Shown: in pieces, positions 17,962 through 27,276 of the stretch
How positions within the stretch are numbered: position 1 is the first letter of the stretch
How the letters are laid out: each line of letters begins with the position of its first letter
Assembly (NCBI RefSeq): GCF_017104565.1
Contig: NZ_JAAGPD010000035.1
Coordinates: forward strand, 62,001-126,000
Origin: Paraburkholderia sp. Tr-20389
Lineage (GTDB): Bacteria > Pseudomonadota > Gammaproteobacteria > Burkholderiales > Burkholderiaceae
DNA length: 64,000 nucleotides
Direction: 5' to 3'
Notes under the pieces: generated by a model
Told to the model about the DNA's origin: nothing
Databases searched by the model: none
Seen by the model: only the letters and a program-made list of their open reading frames with translations
Translations under genes and position numbers: made by a program

Positions 17962-19503
17962 ATGACACTGAACAAAAAACTCGCCTCGATGATCGCGATC
18001 CTGTGGATCGGCCTCGTCCTCATCGGTGCGTTCGGCGCGTGGCAAAGCCGCTCGTCGATGATCGCCGACCGCCGCGATCAGCTCACCACGCTGGTCGAGC
18101 AGGCCAATTCGATCGTCAACCGCTACTACACGCTGTCGCAAGAACACGTGATGAGCGAAGCCGATGCAAAGAAGCAGGCACTCGACACGATTGCCGCCAT
18201 CCGCTACGGCACCGACGGCTATCTCTCCATCAACGACTCCCAGCCCGTCATGCTGATGCATCCGTTCAAACCGGCACTCGTCGGCAAGAACCTGTCCGGC
18301 TTCACGGACCCGGCGGGCAACCACCTCTTCGTCGATATCGTCAACGCCGCCGGCCAAGGCAAGGGCGGCTTCGTCGATTACCTGTGGTCGAAGCCCGGCA
18401 GCGACACGCCCGTCCCCAAGACCAGCTACGCCATGCGCTTCGCGCCGTGGGACTGGGTGCTCGTCACGGGCATGTACATGGACGACGTGCAGAAGGCGTT
18501 CTACGTCGACCTGCTGCGCTGGCTCGCAATCACGTTCGTGCTCGGCGGCATCGCAACCGTCGTGATGGTGCTCGTGCTGCGCAGCGTAAAACGCACGCTC
18601 GGCGGCGACCTCGAAACGGCCGTCGAAGCCACCCAACGTATCGCGCGCGGCGATCTCGCGACACCCGTGCCGCTCACGCACAACGACCGCACCAGCCTGC
18701 TGCACGCGCTGCACACGATGCAAAAGGGCCTCGTCGAAACGGTCTCGCGCGTACGCACCGGCACTGAAAACATCAACGTCGGCGCCACCGAAATCGCCGC
18801 GGGCAACACCGACCTCTCGCAACGCACGGAAGAACAGGCAGCCGCGCTGGTGCAAACGGCGTCGAGCATGGACGAGATGACGTCGAACGTGAAGCAGAAC
18901 GCCGATAGCGCGGCAACGGCGGCGGGCCTCGCCAGCGAGGCCGCCGATATCGCGAAGCGCGGCAGCCGCGTCGTCGACGATGTGGTCCGCACGATGGGCG
19001 ACATCACCAACAGCTCCAAGCAGATCGGCGACATCATCGGTGTGATCGACGGCATCGCGTTCCAGACCAACATCCTCGCGCTGAACGCCGCCGTCGAAGC
19101 GGCACGTGCAGGCGAACAGGGCCGAGGCTTCGCGGTCGTCGCGGCGGAAGTGCGCAGCCTCGCGCAACGGTCGGCAACGGCGGCCAAGGAGATCAAGGCA
19201 CTGATCGAGACGTCGACGGGCAGCGTCGAGGAAGGCGCGTCGCTCGTCGCGAACGCGGGTTCGACGATGGGCGAGATCGTCGCGTCGGTACGTCGCGTGA
19301 ACGAGATTCTCGAGGAAATCAGCCATGCATCGCGCGAACAGAGCGCGGGCATCGAGCAGGTGAACCGCGCCGTCGGCGAAATGGATCAGGTGACCCAGCA
19401 GAACGCGGCGCTCGTCGAACAGGCCGCAGCAGCCGCCCATTCGCTGAAGGATCAGGTCGGCGTGTTGCGCGAAGCAATTTCGAGTTTCTCGCTGCCCGCC
19501 TGA
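17962..19503 (+). CDS. methyl-accepting chemotaxis protein with single Cache sensor
   Basis: A 513-residue chemoreceptor: N-terminal helix (about 9-30), periplasmic sCache-type domain (about 35-185, with [16 protein letters not shown] and [14 protein letters not shown]), second helix (about 190-210), HAMP, then the cytoplasmic signalling domain with the conserved tip [20 protein letters not shown]. It probably senses a small organic acid or amine; the ligand cannot be read. No strong ribosome site is seen before ATG 17962. Confidence 0.92.
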   Translation: MTLNKKLASMIAILWIGLVLIGAFGAWQSRSSMIADRRDQLTTLVEQANSIVNRYYTLSQEHVMSEADAKKQALDTIAAIRYGTDGYLSINDSQPVMLMHPFKPALVGKNLSGFTDPAGNHLFVDIVNAAGQGKGGFVDYLWSKPGSDTPVPKTSYAMRFAPWDWVLVTGMYMDDVQKAFYVDLLRWLAITFVLGGIATVVMVLVLRSVKRTLGGDLETAVEATQRIARGDLATPVPLTHNDRTSLLHALHTMQKGLVETVSRVRTGTENINVGATEIAAGNTDLSQRTEEQAAALVQTASSMDEMTSNVKQNADSAATAAGLASEAADIAKRGSRVVDDVVRTMGDITNSSKQIGDIIGVIDGIAFQTNILALNAAVEAARAGEQGRGFAVVAAEVRSLAQRSATAAKEIKALIETSTGSVEEGASLVANAGSTMGEIVASVRRVNEILEEISHASREQSAGIEQVNRAVGEMDQVTQQNAALVEQAAAAAHSLKDQVGVLREAISSFSLPA

Positions 19504-19803
19504 TCGCACTGCCCTACGCCGTGTGAGCGCCCACGCCGCTCACGCGCCGGGAATCCCCACACAAAAAGAAGGCGCTCGGTTGGGAGCGCCTCGTCAACAC
19601 GCCGCGTCGGAGACGACGCATCAGTTGAACGGGCGACGGCGCGCGCATTTTCAAAACCGGCCCGCCGCCCGTGCGTCTGACGCGCCTTCAGCGTCGCCCG
19701 ACGCGCAAAAACCTTGCGCGAAGCTCGCGTCGAGATTACGTTCTTATTACAATCTGTCCACGTTCACTGTGGACCGGCAATCAGAACACCCGGCTTCGCC
19801 CTC
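19504..19803. other. gene-free spacer between chemoreceptor and transpeptidase genes
   Basis: No coding region is supported. It contains a hairpin oriented as a minus-strand terminator (listed separately) and presumably the promoter of the next gene. Confidence 0.5.
19561..19591 (-). terminator. possible terminator facing left
   Basis: An eight-base-pair stem (19570-19577 with 19584-19591) is followed on the minus strand by TTCTTTTT. There is no minus-strand gene just upstream of it, so it may stop antisense transcription or be a relic. Confidence 0.35.
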
Positions 19804-21540
19804 ATGATCCGCAAGAAAAATCACGATCCGTACGCGCCCGTCGCGAAGAATCCGGTCCTCGTCGCGCGCCTTCCGATGTGGCGTTCGAAGCTGGTCGTGA
19901 TCCTCGTGTTCGCGGCGTTTGCGTCGCTGATCGGCCGCGCGTTCTGGGTGCAGGTCGTCAATCAGGATTTCTACGTCGAGCAGGGGCAAAAACGCTATCA
20001 GCGCACCATCGAACTCGACGCGACGCGCGGGCGCATCGTCGATCGGCACGGCGCGATGCTCGCCGTGAGTCTCGCGACGTACGAAATCTGGGCTTCGCCG
20101 AAACTGCTCGACGAAGCCACATACCCGCCTCTCGCGAAACTGCTCGACATGCCGCTCGCCGAGTTCACGCATCGCGTTTCGGGCAACAAGAGCTTCGTGC
20201 TGCTCAAGCGCCAGGTCGACGCGGAAACGGCCGCGCATATCGACAAGCTGAATCTCGCGGGCATCACGCGCATCGCGGATTCGAAGCGCTTTTATCCCGA
20301 GGGGGAATCGGCGGCGCACGTAGTCGGCTTCACCGACATCGAGGACAACGGTCAGGAAGGCATCGAGCTGGCCGCGAACGAGTTGCTGTCCGGCGAGCCT
20401 GGCGAGCGCGAAGTGATCCGCGATCGTCTTGGACGTGTGGTGTCGGACACGCGCCCGCTCACGCCGGCGCAAAACGGCGCAACCGTCCATCTGACTATCG
20501 ACCGGCGCATCCAGCAGCTTGCCTACGCGCAACTCAAGGCCGCCGTCGCAAAGCACAGCGCGCAGGCGGGCAGCGTCGTCGTGCTCGATGCGCACAACGG
20601 CGAAATCCTCGCGCTCGCGAACTATCCGAGCTTCGATCCGAACGATCGCTCGCGTCTGACGGGCAAGCAGCTGCGCAATCGCGCCGTCGTCGATACGTTC
20701 GAGCCGGGTTCGACGATCAAGCCACTGGTGGTCGCACTGTCGCTCGACCGCGGCCTCGTCCGGCCGGGCACGATGATCGACACGGCGCCCGGCTGGTACA
20801 AGATCGGCCCCGCCGTGATTCACGACACGTCGAACCACGGACGCATGACGATCGCCGAAGCCTTGCAGAAGTCGAGCAATATCGCGCTCGCCAAGCTCGC
20901 GCTGAACCTGCCCGCCGAAACCATCTGGAACAAGTACCAGGAATACGGACTGGGCCGCGCGCCCGAACTGACGTTCCCGGGTGTCGCGGCGGGCCGCGTG
21001 CGTCCGTTCGCGCGCTGGCGTCCCATCGAACAGGCGACGATGGCCTACGGCTACGGCCTGTCCGCGTCGCTCCTGCAGATCGCGCAGGTGTACACGGCCT
21101 ATGCGGGCGACGGCACGCTGCACCCTGCCACGCTGCTGGCCGACCCGACGCGCACGTCTTCTGCCCACCCGCGCGTGACGACGCCCACGACGGCGGCCGC
21201 CATCCGCTCGATGCTCGAAATGGCGACGAGCGAAGGCGGCACGGGACGCGCGGCGAATATCGACGGCTATCGCGTGGGCGGCAAGACGGGGACGGCGCGC
21301 AAGCAGGTCGGCAGTTCGTACGCGAAGGGGCGCTACCGGTCGCTGTTCGTCGGCATGGCGCCGATGAGCAATCCGCGCCTGGTCGTTGCCGTGATGATCG
21401 ACGATCCCGCCGGCCGCGCGTTTTATGGCGGCACAGTCGCGGGGCCCGTGTTCAGCGCGGTGACGGGCGGTTCGCTGCAACTGCTCGGCGTGCCGCCCGA
21501 TGCGCCTGCTTCTGCCGTCGCGCAGGCGCCCGATGTGTGA
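19804..21540 (+). CDS. FtsI/PBP2-like peptidoglycan D,D-transpeptidase
   Basis: A 578-residue class B penicillin-binding protein: cytoplasmic tail, one transmembrane helix (about 32-50), PBP dimerisation domain (about 60-240) and transpeptidase domain (about 270-560). The catalytic motifs are present: STIK (Ser acyl-enzyme) in FEPGSTIKPL, SSN, and KTGTARK. It cross-links peptidoglycan in the periplasm. It is not in a dcw cell-division cluster, so it is probably a second FtsI-type paralogue. ATG 19804 was chosen because MIRKKNHDPYAP is a normal short cytoplasmic tail. Confidence 0.9.
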   Translation: MIRKKNHDPYAPVAKNPVLVARLPMWRSKLVVILVFAAFASLIGRAFWVQVVNQDFYVEQGQKRYQRTIELDATRGRIVDRHGAMLAVSLATYEIWASPKLLDEATYPPLAKLLDMPLAEFTHRVSGNKSFVLLKRQVDAETAAHIDKLNLAGITRIADSKRFYPEGESAAHVVGFTDIEDNGQEGIELAANELLSGEPGEREVIRDRLGRVVSDTRPLTPAQNGATVHLTIDRRIQQLAYAQLKAAVAKHSAQAGSVVVLDAHNGEILALANYPSFDPNDRSRLTGKQLRNRAVVDTFEPGSTIKPLVVALSLDRGLVRPGTMIDTAPGWYKIGPAVIHDTSNHGRMTIAEALQKSSNIALAKLALNLPAETIWNKYQEYGLGRAPELTFPGVAAGRVRPFARWRPIEQATMAYGYGLSASLLQIAQVYTAYAGDGTLHPATLLADPTRTSSAHPRVTTPTTAAAIRSMLEMATSEGGTGRAANIDGYRVGGKTGTARKQVGSSYAKGRYRSLFVGMAPMSNPRLVVAVMIDDPAGRAFYGGTVAGPVFSAVTGGSLQLLGVPPDAPASAVAQAPDV

Positions 21541-21570
21541 GGTTACTCACGGTCGACACGTGGCGCCACG

Positions 21571-23184
21571 TCAGGCGTCGCTTTCAACCAGAGCGCGCAA
21601 GTCGCGCGCGACTTCCTCCATCACCGGCTGCCACGCTCCGAATTGCGGCTGCCGGTACAGCGTGGCCGTCGGATACCACGGGCTGTCGCGCCTTCCCGTC
21701 ATCCACGTCCAGTAGGGATTCACGTCGAGCAGCACCCACGTGCGCCGACCGAGCGCGCCCGCGAGGTGAGCCGCCGACGTACACACGCTGATCACCAGAT
21801 CGAGTTCGCTCACGAACGCGGCCGTATCGTCGAAGCTGTGCCATTCGTGGGTGAAGTCGGCGATGGGCAGTCCGGCTGCGCGCGCCGTGTCGACATCGGC
21901 CGTTGCGCCGGGCTGCAGCGAATAGAACGCGACGCCGTCGATGTCGCGAAACGCCTGCACGTAGCGCTCCAGCCCGACGCGGCGAAAGCGGTTGCGTCCG
22001 TGATTCAGGCTGCCCGTCCATGCGAGCCCGACCTTCAAACGCTTTTCATCGGCGAGACGCGTGCGCCATGCCGCGCGCGCATCCGCGTCGGCGTGCAGAT
22101 ACGGCACGTCTCGCGGGATCGATTCAACGCGTGTGTCGAGCATCAGCGGCGTGCTCACCAGCGGCAATTCGAAATCGAACGCGGGCAACGATTCAAGATC
22201 GCGCGTGACGGAATATGCATCGACGTGTTGTCCGAGACTTCGCGGCAACAGCGCGCCCATATGCGCGAACGAATTCCACACGATCTGCCCGCCCTCGCGA
22301 TGCACGCGCTCCGCCAGAAGCGGAATGAAGCGGCAAAACTGCAGCACGTCGCCCATGCCCTGCTCGCCCCACACCAGCAAAGTCTTGCCCTCGAGCGATT
22401 CGCCGCGCCATTGCGGCTTGCCGAAGAGCGGCCGGCCCTCTGTCAGCATGCTCGCCGGATCGTTCCAGCGCGCTTCGTGCGCAGGCCATCCCTCCGCGTA
22501 TTCGCCGCGCAGCAGATGCAGCACGCCGAGCCCCGTGCGCAGCGACGCATTGCCGGGTGCGAGCGCGCACGCCCTGTTCGCGTGATCCAGCGCGTCGTCC
22601 CAGCGTTGCGACTCCTTCAGCGCCTGCGCGAGATTGCCATGCGCGAGCGCGCTCTGCGGATCGAGCTCGACAGCGCGCGTCGCCGCCGCAAGCGATCCGT
22701 CGAGATCGAAGCATGCGCGCCGCGCGCTCATCAGGTTGAACCACAGCGCGAGGTCTGCCGGGTCCGCTGCGACGGCCGCTTCGAGCACTTGCCGCTCTTC
22801 CTCTGGAGCGGCGCCCGTACGGTTCAGCGCGATCGCGAGGTTCTTGCGCAATTGCGGAAACGCAGGGTCGATTGCGAGCGCACGGCGATAGGGCGCGAGC
22901 GATTCGCGATCACGCTTCGCCATCTGCAACGCATAGCCGAGGCGCATGTTTGCCGCCGCGCTCTGCGGTTCGAGTTGGGCGACGGCTTCGACCAGCGATA
23001 CCGCTTGCTCGAACTGCTGCTGTTCGAGCAGATCGAGCATGAGCCTGTCGATCGACCCGCTATCCGTCGGGTGCAGACAGGACGCAGCTTCGAGCCACAG
23101 CGCACGGGCACGCGCATCGCCGCGCGACTGCGCAGTGACCGCATGGCGAAGGAAGGTCAAAAACGGATCGAAAGTGGGCAGCAT
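21571..23184 (-). CDS. TPR protein with glycosyltransferase-9-like domain (paralogue)
   Basis: A 537-residue protein with TPR units (about 30-230) and a C-terminal domain (about 265-520) carrying LLVWGEQGMGDVLQFCRF, VGLAWTGSLNHGRNR and DLVISVCTSAAHLAGALG. These align motif for motif with the gene at 1506-3224 (including DSPWYP and YRQPQFGAW near the end), so the two are paralogues. Function is not known; a sugar or phosphate transfer role is possible. Start 23184 has no strong ribosome site; an upstream start in frame to 23250 is possible. Confidence 0.8.
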   Translation of the reverse strand: MLPTFDPFLTFLRHAVTAQSRGDARARALWLEAASCLHPTDSGSIDRLMLDLLEQQQFEQAVSLVEAVAQLEPQSAAANMRLGYALQMAKRDRESLAPYRRALAIDPAFPQLRKNLAIALNRTGAAPEEERQVLEAAVAADPADLALWFNLMSARRACFDLDGSLAAATRAVELDPQSALAHGNLAQALKESQRWDDALDHANRACALAPGNASLRTGLGVLHLLRGEYAEGWPAHEARWNDPASMLTEGRPLFGKPQWRGESLEGKTLLVWGEQGMGDVLQFCRFIPLLAERVHREGGQIVWNSFAHMGALLPRSLGQHVDAYSVTRDLESLPAFDFELPLVSTPLMLDTRVESIPRDVPYLHADADARAAWRTRLADEKRLKVGLAWTGSLNHGRNRFRRVGLERYVQAFRDIDGVAFYSLQPGATADVDTARAAGLPIADFTHEWHSFDDTAAFVSELDLVISVCTSAAHLAGALGRRTWVLLDVNPYWTWMTGRRDSPWYPTATLYRQPQFGAWQPVMEEVARDLRALVESDA

Positions 23185-23613
23185 GACGGCGAAACAGGAA
23201 GTTGATCGGCGTATTGAATCGGCGCGCACAGCGTGCACCGCGCCGGCCATTCTCTGGCGAGCGATTCGGCCCCTCGTAAAGAATCGTCAAGTTCCCGTTC
23301 GATATCAACCGAAGAATGCGATGCGCCCATCCAGCCGAGCTGCGTTGAAAGCGCTCACGCCCATTTCATGCGCGATGTGTTCACGGCGGTTTTGACCCTC
23401 CTTTTAAGCGGCTTTCGTGTCTAAAGTCGCCCGCCGCAGCGCCGATATTCCAGCAGAGGCAAGCGCCTCGCCCGTTGCTCCAGCGTTCCCGTAGTCAGTC
23501 TCGCCTTGTGCGTCGACCTCGCGAGTCCGCTTCGCGCACATCACCGATTGACACGCCGGCCCGGTCCGCACGACCGCGCCGCACAAACCGGCGACGCCGG
23601 GAAGGACACTGCG
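23185..23613. other. gene-free divergent spacer
   Basis: The divergent promoters of the TPR gene and the metallopeptidase gene should lie here. No open frame with a ribosome site or recognisable product is present. Confidence 0.5.
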
Positions 23614-25356
23614 ATGGGCAGCCAGCGCAAGACATCGATAGCGGCAAGCGTCGCAAGCCTGACGCTCGCCGCCGCGCTCACTGCATGCGGTGGTGGAGGC
23701 AGCGGCAGCACGGCCGTCTCGAACACGGCGAAAAGCACGCCTGCCTCGAGCGGCATGCCGACCATCGCCGCCGACGGCAAGCTGCACGCCGCCTGCGAAG
23801 CCTGCTCGGCAACCGACGATGCGACCTACGCGGGCAGCGGCGCAGGCATCTGGCAAGCGATCAATCCCAATGCATCGGCTATCGACGTGCCCGTCAGCAT
23901 CAAGGGACTGTCCGGGCAGAACGTGACGCTCGTCTTCACGAACGAGAGCGCGGGCACGCAAGCCATGTCGTCGATTGCATTGAGCGCGAACATGTCGGCC
24001 TCGGTCATGCGGGCGCAATCGCAGGCAACGGCGACGTCTTCGACGACGAGCAGCGAAAGCGCCACGCTCGCCGCGATCCGCGATTTCAACTACCAGGGCT
24101 GGGCGCAGCTCGCGACGAACCAGCAGGCCACGGCAACCGCGCGCTATTCGACGAACGGCGCGACGAGCGGTGCGACGACCAGCGCGTTCTACAGCGCCGG
24201 CACCTGGCAGGTCGGCGACACGCGCACGTTCTACTACGCGGACAACTCGCCGCGCACGACGACGCTCGAACAGACGGCCACCACCTCCGACGGGACCATC
24301 GTCAACCTGTGGGTCGAATCGGGCGAAATCGGCGCGTCGAAGATCTCGCCGCCAATCATCAGTTCGCTGATCACGCAGTATGCGCAGGCGGGCGGCATCT
24401 ATGACATGCTGGTGCGCGTCGGCGGCAAGCTGTATGGGCCGAACAACCAGTCGAGTCTGATCGACGGCACGCATCAGCCAATCGATCTCGTCGTGATGAA
24501 CTTCGATCACAACGGCCAGCCCTACGGCCTGCTCGGCTACTTCTGGGCGCTCAACAACTTCAAGACGGGCGCGGGCCAGCTCGCATACAGCAATCAGTCG
24601 ATCTCGCTCTACCTCGACTCGGAAACGCTCTACCTGGGCGGCACGTACGGCATGAACCAGATGCTGACGACGATGGCGCACGAAAGCATGCACATGCAGA
24701 ACTTCTATCGCCGCTCGGTGCAAATGGGCGCGCAATACGCGTTCGAGCCGTGGCTCGAAGAAATGACGGCGATGATGATGGAGGACTGGGTGAGCGGCGC
24801 GATCGTGCCCGGCTACAACGCGATCCGCGACGCGCGCTTCGTGACGTACATGACGTATGGCGGCCACGGCAGCTACAACTGCGGACTGACGACGTGGACG
24901 CCGTACGGAACCGATTGCGAAACCTATGCGGTGAACGGTTCGTTCGGCGGCTTCATGAACCGTCAGTTCGGGCTCTCGTTCTATCAGTCGTTGCTGACCA
25001 ACAAGAACCACACGGCATCCATCGATATCCTCAACGAAGTGATCGGCAACGCGCGGGCCGGCGCGACGGTGCCGTCGACGTTGCGCGACTTCGCAGCGGC
25101 GGCGAGCGGGCTGGTGCCGTTGTCGTCGAACGTTACCGGCTTCACGTTTCCGGCACGCAGCGAGGGTGGCTTCGCGTTGCCCGCCATCGATCCGACTTCG
25201 CTCTACAACGGCGCGACGCGCGCGTTGCCGACCTCCGTGCCCGCGACGCTCGCCGCGCTAGGCACGTTTCCCGTCGTGCGTTCGCGTGTCAGCGGTACGT
25301 ATAGCGAAACCGTTCGCGTGCCGGTGGGGACGACGCTATCCGTCGTCGTCGACTGA
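23614..25356 (+). CDS. M30-like zinc metallopeptidase lipoprotein
   Basis: A 580-residue exported protein. The N terminus has a lipoprotein signal with lipobox LTAC followed by GGGGSGS. Near residue 355 is HESMH within TTMAHESMHMQNF, an HExxH zinc site, followed about 24 residues on by the Glu-rich EPWLEEMTAMMMEDW. This pattern and the context LDSETLYLGGTYGMN are typical of family M30 (hyicolysin-like) proteins found in Burkholderia. It probably acts at the cell surface. ATG 23614 begins the signal peptide; earlier in-frame codons would add a non-signal extension. Confidence 0.82.
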   Translation: MGSQRKTSIAASVASLTLAAALTACGGGGSGSTAVSNTAKSTPASSGMPTIAADGKLHAACEACSATDDATYAGSGAGIWQAINPNASAIDVPVSIKGLSGQNVTLVFTNESAGTQAMSSIALSANMSASVMRAQSQATATSSTTSSESATLAAIRDFNYQGWAQLATNQQATATARYSTNGATSGATTSAFYSAGTWQVGDTRTFYYADNSPRTTTLEQTATTSDGTIVNLWVESGEIGASKISPPIISSLITQYAQAGGIYDMLVRVGGKLYGPNNQSSLIDGTHQPIDLVVMNFDHNGQPYGLLGYFWALNNFKTGAGQLAYSNQSISLYLDSETLYLGGTYGMNQMLTTMAHESMHMQNFYRRSVQMGAQYAFEPWLEEMTAMMMEDWVSGAIVPGYNAIRDARFVTYMTYGGHGSYNCGLTTWTPYGTDCETYAVNGSFGGFMNRQFGLSFYQSLLTNKNHTASIDILNEVIGNARAGATVPSTLRDFAAAASGLVPLSSNVTGFTFPARSEGGFALPAIDPTSLYNGATRALPTSVPATLAALGTFPVVRSRVSGTYSETVRVPVGTTLSVVVD

Positions 25357-25395
25357 GTGTGATTCAATGAATCGAGTCCATCGCAGGGGTTGCCC

Positions 25396-25725
25396 GTGAC
25401 GTTCAAACGAAATTTCGCGCTCGCCGCGCTCGCGTTGATGCATGCGGCCTGCGCCGCGACGCTGCACAGCGGCGAACCCGTCGATCTGTCGGGGCGGCTC
25501 GCGCTGCGTGGCAACGAGCCGTTCATCGTGCCCGTCGTCTACGATGTGCGCGGTGTGTTCGAGCTTGAAGGCGTGACGCGCGAGCAGGCGATGTCGCTGC
25601 AAAACCAGCAGGTCAAGGTGCACGGCACGATCACGCGAGCGGAGATGCATGGGGCGCAACTGCCTGCCGTGCATGTGGAGTCGTTGCAAACGGTCGCGCC
25701 CGCCATGCCAGCGTCTGCGCCGTGA
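25396..25725 (+). CDS. small exported protein of unknown function
   Basis: A 109-residue protein with an N-terminal signal sequence (KRNFALAALALMHAACA). The Cys after ALMHAA could make it a lipoprotein. The body (DLSGRLALRGNEPF, QQVKVHGTITRAEMHG) reads like a small OB-fold, beta-rich domain. AGGGG lies before GTG 25396; a TTG at 25390 is the alternative. It follows the M30 gene by 40 bases and may be cotranscribed with it. Confidence 0.65.
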   Translation: MTFKRNFALAALALMHAACAATLHSGEPVDLSGRLALRGNEPFIVPVVYDVRGVFELEGVTREQAMSLQNQQVKVHGTITRAEMHGAQLPAVHVESLQTVAPAMPASAP

Positions 25726-25790
25726 CGAACTCGCAACTTGCCTTAAGTCTCGTTTAATTCTTTGCTGTAAAGATGCGGCTCGACATCCCC

Positions 25791-25995
25791 TGTCGATCCG
25801 AGTTGGCGCTTTAGCGCCTTACTCGGATCCCATGCAAAGCTGTCGATCCGAGTTGGCGCTTTAGCGCCTTACTCGGGTCCCATGCAAAGCTGTCGATCCG
25901 ATCCGGGTTGGCGCTTTAGCGGCTTACTCGGGTCCCATGCAAAGCTGTCGATCCGGGTTGGCGCTTTAGCGCCTTACTCGGGTCCCATGCAAAGC
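25791..25995 (+). repeat. four tandem copies of a 50-base hairpin repeat
   Basis: Units lie at 25791-25840, 25841-25890, 25891-25945 and 25946-25995. Each begins TGTCGATCCG and ends CATGCAAAGC. Copy three has five extra bases and one change that breaks the inner stem. Each unit folds into a long hairpin with inner stem GGCGC-TTTA-GCGCC and outer arms CCGAGT/ACTCGG (variants with CCGGGT). There are no variable spacers, so this is not CRISPR. Confidence 0.9.
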
Positions 25996-26001
25996 TGTTG
26001 A

Positions 26002-26029
26002 GCCGCCTGAGCATCGGCGGCATTTTTTT
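26002..26029 (+). terminator. intrinsic terminator after the tandem repeats
   Basis: GCCGCC (26002-26007) pairs with GGCGGC (26016-26021), followed by A and seven T. It probably ends transcription from the M30/exported-protein genes after it has passed through the repeat array. Confidence 0.8.
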
Positions 26030-26098
26030 ATCCGCCGGGGGGTGAATCGTTTTTTCACCGTAGCATCGCGCGCTTGCTTGCAGGAAAGGAGACACACG

Positions 26099-26350
26099 AT
26101 GGTCGAGGACACGGTGCTGGAACATCTACGCGCGCTGAACGGCGCGCAAACACTCGCCATTCACAGCTGCACCGTTTCGCCGCCGATACAGCATCCGTGG
26201 GGACGCTCGTACCGGCTCGTCGAATGGTCCTTCAGGCACGACGTTGAATCCTTCCGGCGCGTCGTGCCTGCCGAGAGCACGCCTCTTCAAATTGCCGAGG
26301 CCGTGATGTCGCACGTGCCGGGGCGGCGTTTCTGCCAGCCTGGCGGATAG
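26099..26350 (+). CDS. hypothetical protein, 83 residues
   Basis: ATG 26099 has a strong ribosome site (AAGGAG, seven bases away), the main support for this gene. The product is soluble, with several His and Trp residues (RLVEWSFRHDVESFRRVV) and no signal peptide. I recognise no family. It lies just after the repeat array and terminator, convergent with another small hypothetical gene. Confidence 0.55.
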   Translation: MVEDTVLEHLRALNGAQTLAIHSCTVSPPIQHPWGRSYRLVEWSFRHDVESFRRVVPAESTPLQIAEAVMSHVPGRRFCQPGG

Positions 26351-26422
26351 CCTGCGCGCCACACAGCGCAAGGCGCTCGATACGCGCGCCACGGGCGTTT
26401 GATGCCTGGTTGCCGTTCTTCA

Positions 26423-26665
26423 TCACGCATTCCTCCACGCAGACATCGCCGGCCGCGCTTGGGCGGGCGGAAACACATTCCATGATCCGTCGTCGTGACG
26501 GAAGAAAAAGATCGACAGCAGGCCGTTGGGGCGCACCGCCTCCACGCACACACAGCGACGGTGCATCTGCGAGCGGCAGAACCTCACGACGCGCGCGGGC
26601 ATCGCGGGTGTCGGTGCGAGCCATTTGTCGACTGCCCAGTGCAGGGTTTTTCCGGTCGGGCTCAT
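26423..26665 (-). CDS. hypothetical protein, 80 residues
   Basis: ATG 26665 is preceded by AAGGAG at a good distance. The product is basic, has three Cys or so, and contains LLSIFFFRHDDGSWNVFPP, reading like a small compact alpha/beta protein. No family is recognised. It lies next to the LRAT-like gene on the same strand, 80 bases downstream of it. Confidence 0.55.
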   Translation of the reverse strand: MSPTGKTLHWAVDKWLAPTPAMPARVVRFCRSQMHRRCVCVEAVRPNGLLSIFFFRHDDGSWNVFPPAQARPAMSAWRNA

Positions 26666-26745
26666 GGTGGTCTCCTTCGCTTTCCTGATCGCTTTTACGG
26701 CATTCCGCGCCGTGAACTTCAATCGTCACTGTTCAATTTCGATGC

Positions 26746-27276
26746 TCATGCTGCGTTAACAACGGCACGGCCTGTTTTCATCCGGTTGGCGACAAATGCG
26801 CTGATCAGGCAGACCACGGCATGCACGCCGGTGCGCGGATGCGTGAGGCATGCATGAACCTGTTCGCTGCGGCTTTCGCCGAGCAGGCACCATGCGCAGA
26901 AGTGCTCGCAGTTGTTCGTCAGCAGGCGATAGCTGTTTTCGCCGAGGCGCGAGCGGGCGCGCAGCACGGTTTCTTCGCCGGAAAACTTCGGAAACGGATG
27001 CGGACGCACGGCAACGGCATGACCGTCGGCAAAGGCTTCGAGTGCCACTTCTTCGACGGGACCGCGATGTGCGGACTTCGCGAAACCTGCGTAGTGAATG
27101 ACCTTGCCGCCGCCGGCGTAGATGCCGTGGTGTTCGTAGCCGCGGCGTTGCGTGATCAGATGGGCACCGAGTGCGGGTTCGTCGCTGGAACCGTCGAGCG
27201 CGACATCTGCGGATGCATAGGCTGCCGCGCGATTTGCACCTTGTTCACTGCCTGATTGTTGGAGGTTGCGGTTCAT
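26746..27276 (-). CDS. LRAT-like (NlpC/P60 superfamily) domain protein
   Basis: A 176-residue protein. GAHLITQRRGYEHHGIYAG and KVIHYAG give the catalytic His side, and LLTNNCEHFCAWCLLGE gives the catalytic Cys in the NCEHF motif diagnostic of lecithin:retinol acyltransferase-like proteins, a permuted papain fold. Bacterial members are thought to act as acyltransferases or hydrolases on lipids or amides, but few are studied. A hydrophobic stretch near the C terminus (VHAVVCLISAFVANRM) may associate with membrane. It is divergent from the secretion peptide gene at 27728, so a link with that system is possible but unproven. Confidence 0.85.
   Translation of the reverse strand: MNRNLQQSGSEQGANRAAAYASADVALDGSSDEPALGAHLITQRRGYEHHGIYAGGGKVIHYAGFAKSAHRGPVEEVALEAFADGHAVAVRPHPFPKFSGEETVLRARSRLGENSYRLLTNNCEHFCAWCLLGESRSEQVHACLTHPRTGVHAVVCLISAFVANRMKTGRAVVNAA

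Noticed and set aside
25791-25995. Tandem repeats as a possible CRISPR array
   Set aside because: Units are contiguous with no unique spacers, each unit is itself a hairpin, and no cas gene is near.
26232-26426. Small minus-strand frame starting with TGATG overlap after the 80-residue gene
   Set aside because: It overlaps the 26099-26350 gene antisense, lacks any motif and is Ala/Arg-rich like other shadows.
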